A stretch of 64,000 nucleotides of DNA. It comes from Leptospirillum sp. Its GTDB lineage: Bacteria > Nitrospirota > Leptospirillia > Leptospirillales > Leptospirillaceae. The position numbers and the translations under genes are program-made. The first letter of the stretch is position 1, and each line of letters starts with the position of its first letter. This document shows positions 20,221-29,669 of this stretch, in pieces. The stretch is from positions 62,001 through 126,000 of the forward strand of contig DAHUYM010000001.1 in the NCBI GenBank assembly GCA_027315205.1. The letters run 5' to 3'. Below the pieces are notes generated by a model. It saw only the letters and a list, made by a program, of their open reading frames with translations, did not search any database and had not been told where the DNA came from.

Positions 20221-20373
20221 CGGCTCCCGTTTCGACGTGCCATGAGGGGGTCAGGGGCGGATCCGAACCAGCTGGCTTTTCTCGTTTGCACCCAGAAACA
20301 CGATTCCAAACATCGCGCATAGCGAAGTTCATTCACCTTACCATGGGACTCTTGCCCGCATTTTGAGGAGAGG

Positions 20374-22140
20374 ATGGGATCTTTCATCTTTTCATGCGTC
20401 CTGGCCGGCCTACCCCTGCTTCCAGCCCTGGGGGCCGCTGGCGCCTACATTCTGCCCCGGAACCGGGAAAATCGCGCCCCCTTGCTGACCATGTCCGCGA
20501 CCGCCATGTCGTTCGTGCTGGCCTTGAGCCTCTCATTGTGGCATCCCTCCGGTCCCGGGAAGATCGTTCTCTTCCCGAACGCGTTTCCCGACTTCATCGG
20601 TCCGTTCTTTTCCCTAGCATGGGATCCACTGGCCGCCGTCATGACGTACCTGATCCTCTCGGTCAGCCTCACGGTCCAGGCATTTTCCCGCCGATACATG
20701 ATAGGGGAACCCCTTTACGGACTCTTCTTCGGAGCCCTATCACTCGCCACGGGATTTCTCCTTCTCCTGGTCACGGCCCGCCACCTGCTTCTCCTTTACA
20801 CCGCCTGGGAACTCGTACTCGTCGCCCTCTGCCTTTTACTGATCCATCACCGTAACCGCAGGGAATCGGGCGTCCCGGCGACCAGAACCTGGGTCTTCAA
20901 CCAGGCAGGCGGTTTGTTCCTCCTCATCGGGATCCTCATCCTGGGGCATGCGTTCCGGACGTTCGATCTGGACGCAATCTTCGCCGCCCTTCGGACAGGC
21001 AGCCTTCCGTTTCCCTTCCTGACTGTGCTCGGACACCGCTTTTCCGTTCTCGATGTCGCCACATTCTTCATCAGTCTGGGCATCCTCGCGCGATCGGCAC
21101 AGTTCCCTTTTCATCTCTGGCTCCCCGGAACCCTGGACGCGCCGACCTCCGTTTCCGCGCTCATGCACGCCGGCATCGTCAATGCGGGCGGCTTCATGCT
21201 GAACCGACTCGCCCCGATCTTTCTTCAGACCCCGGACGTCCTCCACGGTCTCTTTCTTGTGGGGGCCCTGACAGCCATCCTGGGATCGGCCATCATGCTC
21301 GTACAGTCCCATGTGAAACAGACGCTGGTCTATTCGACCATGGGACAGATGGGCTACATGATTGCCGAATGCGGCCTCGGCGTCTTTCCTGCGGCCATTT
21401 TCCACATGATAGCGCATGGCATTTTCAAAGCCACACTTTTCCTCGGCTCCGGGGGCGTGATCCATTCCGAACGTTCCCGGGAACACATCTCCCACACGCC
21501 GTTCCTTCGTTCGTTCCGCAAGTTCCGCCTGCTCTGGATCGGAGGCGTGAGCTTTCTTCTCGCGCTCCCGCTGGTTCTCCTGCTTTCCGACACCTTTCGC
21601 GGACAACCGCTCCTTCCCGGAAAAGGAGGACTCATCCTCCTGTTCTTCGGAATCGCGACAGCGATGCAGACTGTCTTTAACCTTTATCGCTTCAGCCATC
21701 TTCTGACACCAAAGGCGATCGCCCTGTTCACAACCACCTTCACCCTCGTCCTCGGACTGTACTGGGTCGGACTTCACCTCTTCGACCGGATGCTGACGCC
21801 GCTCACCAGAATCGCGCCGATCATGGCCGCGTCACCGTCCCAAGGATGGGGGTTTTTCTTTTATCCAGTCGCTCTTGCGACGATGGGGTTCATCCTCATC
21901 GCCGGCTGGCTTTTCCTCTCGATCGAAGCCGGGTATCCCTCCAAATCGAGAGCCACAGGGTTCACGGCCATGGACCGGCTTCACGATTTTCTCGTGCAGG
22001 GCGCGTATTGCGAAATCGCTTTGCGCCGGTTTATCCTCGAACCGTTCGGAAGGCTGGCAACGGCCCTTCGGGAGATCCACGAGAATCGGGTCCGTTCGGG
22101 TGGTCGTCCTGGCGGACGGGAAAGGGAGACCCATGACTGA
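20374..22140 (+). CDS. dabB: DabB: NuoL-like membrane subunit of a DAB inorganic-carbon pump
   Basis: 588 residues with about 14 hydrophobic helices. It belongs to the proton-conducting NuoL/MrpA family; the core HLWLPGTLDAPTSVSALMHA, VNAGGFMLNRLAPIF, QSHVKQTLVYSTMGQMGYM and HMIAHGIFKATLFLG segments are intact. In DAB complexes this subunit carries ion flow that drives vectorial CO2 hydration by DabA. No other complex I genes are present, and dabA lies two genes downstream, so a NADH dehydrogenase role is unlikely. GAGGAG precedes the ATG. Its stop overlaps the next start (ATGACTGA). Confidence 0.92.
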   Translation: MGSFIFSCVLAGLPLLPALGAAGAYILPRNRENRAPLLTMSATAMSFVLALSLSLWHPSGPGKIVLFPNAFPDFIGPFFSLAWDPLAAVMTYLILSVSLTVQAFSRRYMIGEPLYGLFFGALSLATGFLLLLVTARHLLLLYTAWELVLVALCLLLIHHRNRRESGVPATRTWVFNQAGGLFLLIGILILGHAFRTFDLDAIFAALRTGSLPFPFLTVLGHRFSVLDVATFFISLGILARSAQFPFHLWLPGTLDAPTSVSALMHAGIVNAGGFMLNRLAPIFLQTPDVLHGLFLVGALTAILGSAIMLVQSHVKQTLVYSTMGQMGYMIAECGLGVFPAAIFHMIAHGIFKATLFLGSGGVIHSERSREHISHTPFLRSFRKFRLLWIGGVSFLLALPLVLLLSDTFRGQPLLPGKGGLILLFFGIATAMQTVFNLYRFSHLLTPKAIALFTTTFTLVLGLYWVGLHLFDRMLTPLTRIAPIMAASPSQGWGFFFYPVALATMGFILIAGWLFLSIEAGYPSKSRATGFTAMDRLHDFLVQGAYCEIALRRFILEPFGRLATALREIHENRVRSGGRPGGRERETHD

Positions 22141-23554
22141 CACCCTTCACTCCATATCGTGGCTCCCGACCCTTTTGCTCCTGATCCCGCTCGCAGGCAT
22201 CCTCCTGATCCGACTGGGAAGGGGTCGTCCCGCAGGGCTGAAGGCCGTCCGCTTTCTCGTCCTTCTCGAAGGCGTGATTTCCCTTGCGCCCCTTTTCGGA
22301 TTCCCGTTCATCGGGGCTATCCGGACAGGCTTGCCCGATTTCTCTTTCCCGTTCCTGATCCTCGCAGGGATTTCGGTCGCTTCCGGCATCGCCCTCCGAA
22401 AGAGAGAGAGGTCTGCTTTCGGTGGATCGCCCCAAAGCGACGAACGGGCCCTTCTTTTCTTGTTCTTTTCGGCGGGCTTTCTCCTTTCCCCTTCCCCGTC
22501 CTGGGGAATCGCCTTCTGGGAAGGAGTCTTGGCCTCCTATTGGCTTTCGATTCGTTCCCTGACCGAGATTTCGGGCGAATTCCGGACGATCGAGTCCTTC
22601 CGGACGCCTCTTGTCCTTTCGGGGATCCTGTTCCCCCTCTCCCAGTGGCTGGCGGGAAACGTTCTTCTTATACCCCTTCCGGACGCCATCTCGAGATTTG
22701 AAAACGGCGCATTGACCAACGGGGCATTTTCGCTTTCGGTCCTGTCGTTTCTCTTTTTCTGTCCGTTCTTTCCGTTCCAGCGTTGGATGACGCTCCATCC
22801 CGACCGAATTTCTCCTCTGGACTTCTTGCCGGACCGCACCGCTCTGTGCCTCCTGGCGACCGCGGGAATCCTCCGGTGGGGTCTTCCTCTGATGTCTCCG
22901 GACTTCACGAATTCCCTCCACGGCTTCCTTTTTCTGGTCATTCTCGCCCAGATCGCCTCGGCGGTTTTGGCATGGATGGAACCCTCCCTCAAGAAACGGC
23001 TTTCCCTTGTCGTGTTTTCCCAGATGACGATCCCCGTCCAAGCCCTTTTCTGGGGAAGGACCGACACCCGGACCGGGATCGTCATACTCGAGTGTTCCCT
23101 ATTCCTTACCCTTTGCCTCATGGCGTTTCTGGGGGAACACCTCGAACGGACAACCCGTCGCATCCGGATCGGAGACATGGGCGGACTGCATCGGGATCTC
23201 CCCCGTTCCGAGCGTCTTTTCCTCGCCGGCACCCTGGCTTTGGCCGGCATCCCCGGTTTCGGCGTCTTCATCGGGATGATTCCGGTCTTCGACCGCTCCT
23301 TCTCGTTCGGAATTTTACCGATCCTGGCGTCCTTCGCCGGAATTTTCCTGATTCAGGCCGTCCTCTGGCAAACCTTCGAACGGATTTTCCTGGGACCAGC
23401 CACAGATCGTTCGCTTCCTACGGAGGATCTCGCGACGCATGACGCCTGGAAACTGATGCTCTTCCTCCTTCCCGTCCTCTTTCTTGGGCTCTTCCCGGGC
23501 TGGATCGACCTTTCCACATTCCATATCCCATTGACCCGGGGAGGAAGCCCATGA
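22133..23554 (+). CDS. NuoM/NuoL-related membrane protein of the DAB operon
   Basis: 473 residues with about 12 hydrophobic helices, starting at the ATG at 22133, which overlaps the dabB stop. It is a diverged member of the proton-conducting transporter family: the stretch FFPFQRWMTLHPDRISPLDF aligns with the helix 7-8 region of NuoM/NuoL, but the usual HAG(I/V) loop is not clear, having DRTALCLLATAGILRWGLPL in its place. Canonical DAB systems have only DabA and DabB, so this is an extra subunit, perhaps a second ion-conducting or scaffolding module. It overlaps dabA by 4 bp (ATGA), so translational coupling is likely. Function is inference from context. Confidence 0.75.
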   Translation: MTDTLHSISWLPTLLLLIPLAGILLIRLGRGRPAGLKAVRFLVLLEGVISLAPLFGFPFIGAIRTGLPDFSFPFLILAGISVASGIALRKRERSAFGGSPQSDERALLFLFFSAGFLLSPSPSWGIAFWEGVLASYWLSIRSLTEISGEFRTIESFRTPLVLSGILFPLSQWLAGNVLLIPLPDAISRFENGALTNGAFSLSVLSFLFFCPFFPFQRWMTLHPDRISPLDFLPDRTALCLLATAGILRWGLPLMSPDFTNSLHGFLFLVILAQIASAVLAWMEPSLKKRLSLVVFSQMTIPVQALFWGRTDTRTGIVILECSLFLTLCLMAFLGEHLERTTRRIRIGDMGGLHRDLPRSERLFLAGTLALAGIPGFGVFIGMIPVFDRSFSFGILPILASFAGIFLIQAVLWQTFERIFLGPATDRSLPTEDLATHDAWKLMLFLLPVLFLGLFPGWIDLSTFHIPLTRGGSP

Positions 23555-26500
23555 CCGGATCCTTCCTGTCCCGTGAGACAAACGGTCCGGACCTCGAACG
23601 AACCGGCGATTTCAATCTGATCATCGAGCTGAGGTCCCGTATCCGCCTGGCCCTCGACCTGATCCCGTCCGTCTGGCCCCTCCGGACCTTCATTCACCAC
23701 AATCCCCTCCACGGCCTGGAGAACCTTCCGTTCGAAGATGCCGTCGCCCAGGGTTCGGCCCTTTTCAAGGGGTGCGGCTATCCCGGTCCGGATTTCATCC
23801 GATCAGCCTTCAGGGAGGGGCGGTTGACCCTGTCCGACTTGATCGACTCTTTCCCGGAGATCCTCCCCCCCGACCTCGCAAGAGCGGAGGTCACGATCGG
23901 GAACCGGACCCTCTCGCTCGCCCATTTTTCCGCATTCCAGTTCCTGTTGTCTCCCGACACGCTTCCCCACTCTCCCGAACCGCGTGAATGCGGACCGTCT
24001 TCTGTCCCGGTACCCCCGGTCCTCCTCGACCCCGACCATGGGAAATCCGTCCGGAACATCCTGGCACGATCCGTTCGAGACCTGGGATTTCATCCCGGCA
24101 TCCCCTTGGACGAAGGCTCGATCCAGATCCTGGGCGAAGCCTTCCTGAAACGGCTCGACGTCCGGGAGTCTTCGACCGCTCCCCGGGGTTTCGAACCCGA
24201 CCCCATCGTGTTCCTCGAAAACGAACTCTCCCGACTGGGTCCGGAACTCATGTTCTCGGAATGGCTGGACCTCGTGGGGGACTCTTCCATACGGGAACGG
24301 ATCGATACTATCCTGTCCGACGCCGCAGCCCTTTATTTCGACGAAGGACAGGCATTCTGGGGGCTCCCGGGACGAGAGGAAGGCTTTTACTCATGTTTTC
24401 GCACGCTCTGGTCCGAACGCCCAGACATCCTCTCCGAGGAACCCGGGATGGATCGCTGGTTCGCTTCCCTTCCCGAAACCCCGGAAAAGACCCTCCTTCA
24501 TATCCTCGGTCTCTGGGGAATCCCCAGAGAAGAATGGATTCCCCTGTTCTCCCATGCGTTCGCCCGATTGCCTGGTTGGGCCGGTCAAATCAAGGGAATG
24601 GCCGAACGGGGGGAGAAGGGAGAAGGATATCGGGCAGTCGAACCGGCGGAATGGCTGGCGATCCGGCTCTCTCTCGAAGCGTTCTTCGCCGATGCGGCCT
24701 GCCAGAAGAACTGGGGAGTCCGCTCGAACAGGGCAGCCCTGTTCGAGCGACTCAGGAAAAATCCGGAAGAGTTCGGCGTCCGCATGCTCCGGAAAGACCC
24801 CGATCTTCCGCTTTCCCTCTGCATCGACATCGACGATCTGATCGATCTCTCCCGGACCAAATGGGGTGAGGACCGGTCCCATTGGGGTTCTCTATGGAGC
24901 CGGATCCATGCGAGCCGCAACAGGACTTCGCTGGACGGGAGCCTTTTCCTCCTCTCCATGATCAAGACGTGGCTCGCCTTGGAAAAAGAAGCCCCCGATC
25001 CGGCCTCGCTCACCGACGGAGAGATCGCCGTATTCCGGGACTGGTTCGACAGGCTCCCGCGGAAGCGCTTTCCACTCTGGGGTCTTCTGGCCTACGAAAA
25101 GAACTATCGGGACCGACTTCTCGGGAAGCTTGCCCAAATGCAAAAAGTCAAGACGCACGAAGCGGCCGACATCGAAGGAGGCGAAACCGGGAGTAAACCC
25201 GGGAACGGTCCCCGGGCACAGGTGCTCTTTTGCATCGACGTCCGCTCCGAAGGCGTGCGGCGACACCTTGAATCCCTCGGTCCCTACGAGACGGGGGGAC
25301 TGGCCGGATTTTTCGGGCTCCCGTTCCGTTTCCGGCGGTTCGGAACCGACGCGACCGAATCGCTTTCTCCGGCGATCGTCACCCCCAGGCACCTCCTATG
25401 GGAATTGCACCGTCCCTACACGCTGAAATCCGCGCGACGGTATCTTCGGAGCCGGCGCGGACTCAGATGGGTGAACCATCTCGTCCACGAAATGAAAAAC
25501 AACGTCATTACCCCCTATGTGTTCGTGGAAGCGATCGGATGGCTCTCCGGCCTGCCCCTGTTCGGAAAAACGTTTTTCCCGGGACTCCATGGCCGAATGA
25601 CGGAATTCTTCCGGAACCTTCTTTTCCCGAACGTCTCGACGGTCATTCCAATCGACAAGATTCCCGAGAAAGAGGCGCGGGAAATCGTGATCGGCGAGGA
25701 AAGGAACACCATCCGGAGGATCCTTGCCCGGAGATGGGGAGACAAGATCCGGGAACTCCCCCAGGGAATGCTCGAAGAATTCAGGTTCCTTGTCCTGTCC
25801 GGCTTTCCGAAAACCCCGGCCGAACACTCCCTGTCCACCCTGGGCCGGTACCTGTCCCTTTCGGCCCGGGAGGAATGGGACCTGATCCGCGAACTTCGGG
25901 ATGTCCACCGGATCACTCTGAAGCATTCGGAACAGCGGATGGTCGATTTGGCCAAGGTCGGCATGAACCCTTCCGAACAGGCCGCGTTTGCAGAAACGGC
26001 ACTCACCCTGGCGTCCCGGACGGAGCATTTCGCACGCCTTGTCGTTTTTATGGGGCACAAGAGCACTTCCGACAACAACCCGTTCGAATCCGCTCTCGAT
26101 TGCGGAGCCTGCGGGGGCCAGGACGGATCGCCGAACGCCCGTGCGGTCGCGTCACTGCTGAACAGGCCTGCCGTTCGGAGCGTCCTGGCCCGCCGGGGAA
26201 TCAAGATCTCCGCGGACACCGCATTCCTGGCCGGAGTCCACGACACCACGACCGACACGTTCGAATTCTTCGACAGGGAAGACTGGCCGATCTCGCATGC
26301 GCCGGAAATCCAGGAATTCCTGAAGGACATGCATCTTGCGGGAAGGCTTTCGGCCCGGGAACGGATCGCAACCTTTCCCGACGGGATTCCCATCTCCCTC
26401 GATCGCGTTCCTTCGGCCATTTACGCAAGAAGCCGGGACTGGGCGGAAGTCCGTCCCGAATGGGGACTCTCGGGAAACGCCGCCTTCCTCATCGGACCGC

Positions 26501-27030
26501 GGGAGGACTCCCGGCACGCCGATCTCGAATGCCGGGCGTTCCTCCAGGACTACAATTACCGGAAAGACCCTTCGGGAAAGACCCTGGAAACGATCCTGAC
26601 AGGTCCTCTGGTCGTGGGCCAGTGGATCAATCTCGAGCATTATTTTTCGACGGTCGACAATGCGGTGTACGGCAGCGGGAGCAAGGTCTCCCACAACGTG
26701 ACGGGCCGCTTCGGGATCGTGTTCGGAAACGGCGGGGACCTGAGGATCGGGCTTCCCTTCCAGACGGTTTTCGGAATCGGGAAGAACCGCCACGAACCGA
26801 TGCGGATGACGACGATCGTCACCATTCCCGTCGACCGGATGAACCTTCTGCTGAGCCAGAACAGGAACCTCCGGGACCCCTTCGACCGGCGCTGGATCCA
26901 TCTGGTCGTCAAGGACCCGGAACGCTCGGCCTTCCTGAGCTACGTTCCCGGAGGAGAGTGGAAAGAATGGGACAAGGGCCATTTGAACACAGAGGGACTC
27001 CGGAACCCGGGAGTCGAAACCCCTAAATGA
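23551..27030 (+). CDS. dabA: DabA: DUF2309 beta-carbonic-anhydrase-like subunit of the DAB pump
   Basis: 1159 residues. Near the start is the family hallmark TFIHHNPLHGLE. The zinc site fits the described DabA layout: Cys561 and Asp563 in LFCIDVRSEG, His836 in GHKSTSDNNPFES, and Cys851 in DCGACGG, with the expected spacings of 2 and 15. DabA is a peripheral inner-membrane protein that hydrates CO2 to bicarbonate only when energised through DabB, concentrating carbon for fixation. It is longer than the family members I know, with extra residues N-terminal and about 100 more between the two halves of the zinc site. GGAGG precedes the ATG. Confidence 0.95.
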   Translation: MTGSFLSRETNGPDLERTGDFNLIIELRSRIRLALDLIPSVWPLRTFIHHNPLHGLENLPFEDAVAQGSALFKGCGYPGPDFIRSAFREGRLTLSDLIDSFPEILPPDLARAEVTIGNRTLSLAHFSAFQFLLSPDTLPHSPEPRECGPSSVPVPPVLLDPDHGKSVRNILARSVRDLGFHPGIPLDEGSIQILGEAFLKRLDVRESSTAPRGFEPDPIVFLENELSRLGPELMFSEWLDLVGDSSIRERIDTILSDAAALYFDEGQAFWGLPGREEGFYSCFRTLWSERPDILSEEPGMDRWFASLPETPEKTLLHILGLWGIPREEWIPLFSHAFARLPGWAGQIKGMAERGEKGEGYRAVEPAEWLAIRLSLEAFFADAACQKNWGVRSNRAALFERLRKNPEEFGVRMLRKDPDLPLSLCIDIDDLIDLSRTKWGEDRSHWGSLWSRIHASRNRTSLDGSLFLLSMIKTWLALEKEAPDPASLTDGEIAVFRDWFDRLPRKRFPLWGLLAYEKNYRDRLLGKLAQMQKVKTHEAADIEGGETGSKPGNGPRAQVLFCIDVRSEGVRRHLESLGPYETGGLAGFFGLPFRFRRFGTDATESLSPAIVTPRHLLWELHRPYTLKSARRYLRSRRGLRWVNHLVHEMKNNVITPYVFVEAIGWLSGLPLFGKTFFPGLHGRMTEFFRNLLFPNVSTVIPIDKIPEKEAREIVIGEERNTIRRILARRWGDKIRELPQGMLEEFRFLVLSGFPKTPAEHSLSTLGRYLSLSAREEWDLIRELRDVHRITLKHSEQRMVDLAKVGMNPSEQAAFAETALTLASRTEHFARLVVFMGHKSTSDNNPFESALDCGACGGQDGSPNARAVASLLNRPAVRSVLARRGIKISADTAFLAGVHDTTTDTFEFFDREDWPISHAPEIQEFLKDMHLAGRLSARERIATFPDGIPISLDRVPSAIYARSRDWAEVRPEWGLSGNAAFLIGPREDSRHADLECRAFLQDYNYRKDPSGKTLETILTGPLVVGQWINLEHYFSTVDNAVYGSGSKVSHNVTGRFGIVFGNGGDLRIGLPFQTVFGIGKNRHEPMRMTTIVTIPVDRMNLLLSQNRNLRDPFDRRWIHLVVKDPERSAFLSYVPGGEWKEWDKGHLNTEGLRNPGVETPK

Positions 27031-27052
27031 CGCACATGCGTGCAGCGAGGAA

Positions 27053-27430
27053 ATGATGGGATCCTTGAAGCTTTACCCGGTCAAGAAAGTGGAAATTATC
27101 GTCGGCGGCGACCACCTGAAGTTCGTCAAGGATCTCTTGGACGACGTGAGAGTCTCGGGATACACGATCATCCCGAACGTTTCGGGAAAAGGGCACAGCG
27201 GCTTCCACGAAGGTCACCTGATGTTCAACGACGTGAACACCCTCGTCATGGTGATCACGGTCGTCCCCGATTCCTGGGTCGAAACGATCCTGTCGGGTCT
27301 GACCCCCCTGTTCGAGCGCTATTCGGGCGTGGTGTTCGTCTCGGACGTCCAGGTGAGCCGGAGGGAGTACTTCGGGGCGCGCGAAGAACAGGCCGCGGGA
27401 TCCCAGGCCGGGCCTTCCGGCCCCGTGTAA
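27053..27430 (+). CDS. PII-like signalling protein of the DAB operon
   Basis: About 125 residues. VKKVEIIVGGDHLKFVKDLL and VSGYTIIPNVSGKGHSGFHE follow the beta-alpha-beta and T-loop pattern of the PII superfamily, and NTLVMVITVVPDSW matches the second half. The usual T-loop tyrosine for uridylylation is not evident, so this is PII-like rather than GlnB. Such proteins trimerise and sense adenyl nucleotides or bicarbonate, and they recur in DAB and SbtA operons. Two ATGs are adjacent (27053 and 27056); GAGG at 27047 slightly favours the second. It starts 22 bp after dabA and ends the operon. Confidence 0.85.
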   Translation: MMGSLKLYPVKKVEIIVGGDHLKFVKDLLDDVRVSGYTIIPNVSGKGHSGFHEGHLMFNDVNTLVMVITVVPDSWVETILSGLTPLFERYSGVVFVSDVQVSRREYFGAREEQAAGSQAGPSGPV

Positions 27431-27797
27431 CGGCCGGACCAATGATCGTTTTGGGGGAGATCCTCCCTATGACGGCAACGGAAAAAATATGGGGGCGGGA
27501 TCGACCTGGCCGGAGTCCGGATCCTAATTGTTCCTGACCAACCCCGGCAAGAAACGCTTCGATTCTTTCACCGGAAAGAAGGACCGAAACGTTCCTCGGA
27601 ATCCTCTACGGCTTCTTCCCTTTGTCCTGAGCTTCTCTTGAAGGGTCACCCCTGGTCGGGGACGATGGGTTGGCGCATGAAAACGGTGTATTCGAATTCC
27701 CCGAAAGCACGGTTCAGTTCGACGTACCCCATGACAGACGCGACCAAAAAACTTGATTCCTTCGAGGATAGGATTCCGGAATGTTCCCGCGGAAAGG
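27431..27797. other. Gap between convergent PII-like and NifA-like genes
   Basis: 367 bp with no convincing gene. A short GGGAG...CTCCC inverted repeat near 27460 may help terminate the DAB transcript. On the minus strand a 33-codon frame ends at 27646 (VASVMGYVELNRAFGEFEYT and on), possibly a TTG-started micro-gene with AAGGA upstream or a remnant. It is protein-like in composition but I do not recognise it. Confidence 0.35.
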
Positions 27798-29426
27798 TCA
27801 AGGTTTCCGTTCTTTGTCCACCATAAAGGGAGGACCGGAATCGATGCCATATTTCATCATCCGGTAGCCCAGCTGGCGGGCTGTGATGCCCAGGAGGGAA
27901 GCCGCACGGGTTTTGATCCACCCGCACCGGTCGAGGACATCAAGAATGCGTTTTCGTTCGAGATCCGACACCGCCTGCGGGAGCAGGGTTTCCTCCTGCC
28001 CGTTGCTGGAATGTCTCGGAAGGTAGGTGGTTTCCGCGCGAGAATCCGGGGATCGTTCGGGGAGGGATGGCTGCTTGGTCGGAAACAGGGCCAGCGTCCG
28101 CACCACGTCCTCCTGGGACACGAAATCTTTAGGGCTCATGACGACAAGCCGTTCCAACATGTTCTCGAGCTCCCGGACGTTTCCCGGCCAGTCGTGCTGG
28201 ATCATCGCTTCGATAGCTCCCGGGGTCATCTCGACCGATCGGCCGTTTTCTTCATTGAATCTGGACAGAAAATGCGCCGCAAGAAGAGAGATGTCTTCTT
28301 TCCTCTGGCGCAGGGGAGGCAGGAAAATCGGCACCACGTTCAACCGGTAATAAAGATCTTCGCGAAACTGATTCTTGCGGATCGCCTCTTCCAGGTTCCG
28401 GTTGGTCGCGGCGATGATCCGGACATCGATGGGAACCGTCTTGCTGCCTCCGATCCGTTCCACGACGCGTTCCTGAAGGACGCGGAGGAGCTTCACCTGG
28501 ACGGCGGGGGATATTTCCCCGATCTCGTCCAGGAAGAGTGTGCCTTCGTGCGCCAGTTCAAACTTTCCCGGACGGGCGATATGGGCTCCCGTGAAAGCCC
28601 CTTTCTCGTGACCGAAAAGTTCGCTTTCGAGCAGCGATTCCGGGATCGCGGCGCAATTGATCTGGATGAACGGCTTCTTGTTCCGCGGGCTGTTGAAATG
28701 GATGGCCTTGGCGATGACCTCCTTTCCCGTGCCGCTTTCGCCCATGATCAGGACTGTCGCGCGGCTTCGGGAAACGAGGTGGACCGATTCGGACACCTGC
28801 TGCATGATCCGGCTGCGCCCGATCCACCCGTCGATCGCATACCGGTTTTTCAAGGCATGCTCGAGTCTCACCGTCTGGTCTTCGAGCCGTTTTTTCTCTT
28901 CCGAGAAGCGCTTCCGGAGAACCACGGCCTGGGCGATGATCGAACTGATTGTGGTCAGGACGCGAAGGTCTTCGTCGAGATCGCTCCCTTCGCCCGCAAT
29001 CGTCCGATCCGCCGAAAGGACGCCGATATTCCTGCCCTGGAACGTAAGCGGTACGGCAAGAAATGCCAGCTTTTCCCTGCTCCTCTGGGACCGTGAACCG
29101 GTCCGGTTCAGAAATCTCGGTTCGAGATCGATATCCGGCACGACGATCGGATCCCCTGTTTTCAGGACCGCACCGGTAATGCCTTCCCCCACCTTGAACC
29201 GCCCTTTCTGTTTTTCCGATTCCGAAAGGCCGTGGGCGATCTCGGTCGAAAGCTCTCCGGAATCTCCCTGGAGAAGAAGAATCGAACTTCGATGAAGTCC
29301 CAGCTGCTCGTCCATGATCTTTAGAATTTTCCCCAGGGCCTCGTCGAGATCGGGGCAGCTCGCCAGCTCGCGGCTGATCGAAAAGAACGCGGTCAGTTCC
29401 TGGATGATCTTCTGGTTTGGATTCAT
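27798..29426 (-). CDS. NifA-like sigma-54-dependent activator (GAF, AAA+, Fis-type HTH)
   Basis: 542 residues in the NifA order. A GAF sensor domain spans about residues 25-165. The AAA+ domain has Walker A GESGTGKE at 229-236, the sigma-54 contact GAFTGA at 276-281, and Walker B TLFLDEIGE near 300. A Fis-type helix-turn-helix lies near the C-terminus (TRAASLLGITARQLGYRMMK). It opens complexes with sigma-54 RNA polymerase using ATP. No nif genes are present. Two near-consensus sigma-54 promoters in this window (46560 and 59821) lie before flagellar and glycosylation operons, and fliM is directly upstream of this gene, so a flagellar role is an alternative to nitrogen control. Confidence 0.93.
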   Translation of the reverse strand: MNPNQKIIQELTAFFSISRELASCPDLDEALGKILKIMDEQLGLHRSSILLLQGDSGELSTEIAHGLSESEKQKGRFKVGEGITGAVLKTGDPIVVPDIDLEPRFLNRTGSRSQRSREKLAFLAVPLTFQGRNIGVLSADRTIAGEGSDLDEDLRVLTTISSIIAQAVVLRKRFSEEKKRLEDQTVRLEHALKNRYAIDGWIGRSRIMQQVSESVHLVSRSRATVLIMGESGTGKEVIAKAIHFNSPRNKKPFIQINCAAIPESLLESELFGHEKGAFTGAHIARPGKFELAHEGTLFLDEIGEISPAVQVKLLRVLQERVVERIGGSKTVPIDVRIIAATNRNLEEAIRKNQFREDLYYRLNVVPIFLPPLRQRKEDISLLAAHFLSRFNEENGRSVEMTPGAIEAMIQHDWPGNVRELENMLERLVVMSPKDFVSQEDVVRTLALFPTKQPSLPERSPDSRAETTYLPRHSSNGQEETLLPQAVSDLERKRILDVLDRCGWIKTRAASLLGITARQLGYRMMKYGIDSGPPFMVDKERKP

Positions 29427-29669
29427 CGTTTCTCCCTTCCTCTCTATTCTCTATTATGATGCCAAGAGGAAGGTCCAGACACAATCCCATTGCCCGGGAA
29501 TCCCCGACTCCAGGATTCGGCAGAAAACGGGGCGATCGTTTCGGGATCGGGCGGGGCTGTCCTTCCCGGGGACTTTCCGGACGGCTTCGGGGTCGGGAAG
29601 GATGGGGGTTCGGGTCGTAGCAACGGACTGGGAACGATCGTCCCGTCTGAATCCCGGGACCATGGAGGG

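Noticed and set aside
20269-20290. TGGC...TTTGCA upstream of dabB as a sigma-54 promoter
   Set aside because: The GG-to-GC distance is 2 bp too long, and a good sigma-70-type promoter lies upstream.
25398-27026. 542-codon open frame on the plus strand
   Set aside because: It lies in another frame of dabA, whose zinc-site motifs are intact; the product is low-complexity Arg/Pro/Gly.
27646-27798. Small minus-strand gene after the NifA-like gene
   Set aside because: Only about 33 codons with a TTG start and no recognisable family; kept as a note in the gap entry.
27798-29426. Evidence for nitrogen fixation
   Set aside because: Only a NifA-like architecture is present; no nif structural or cofactor genes are in the window.
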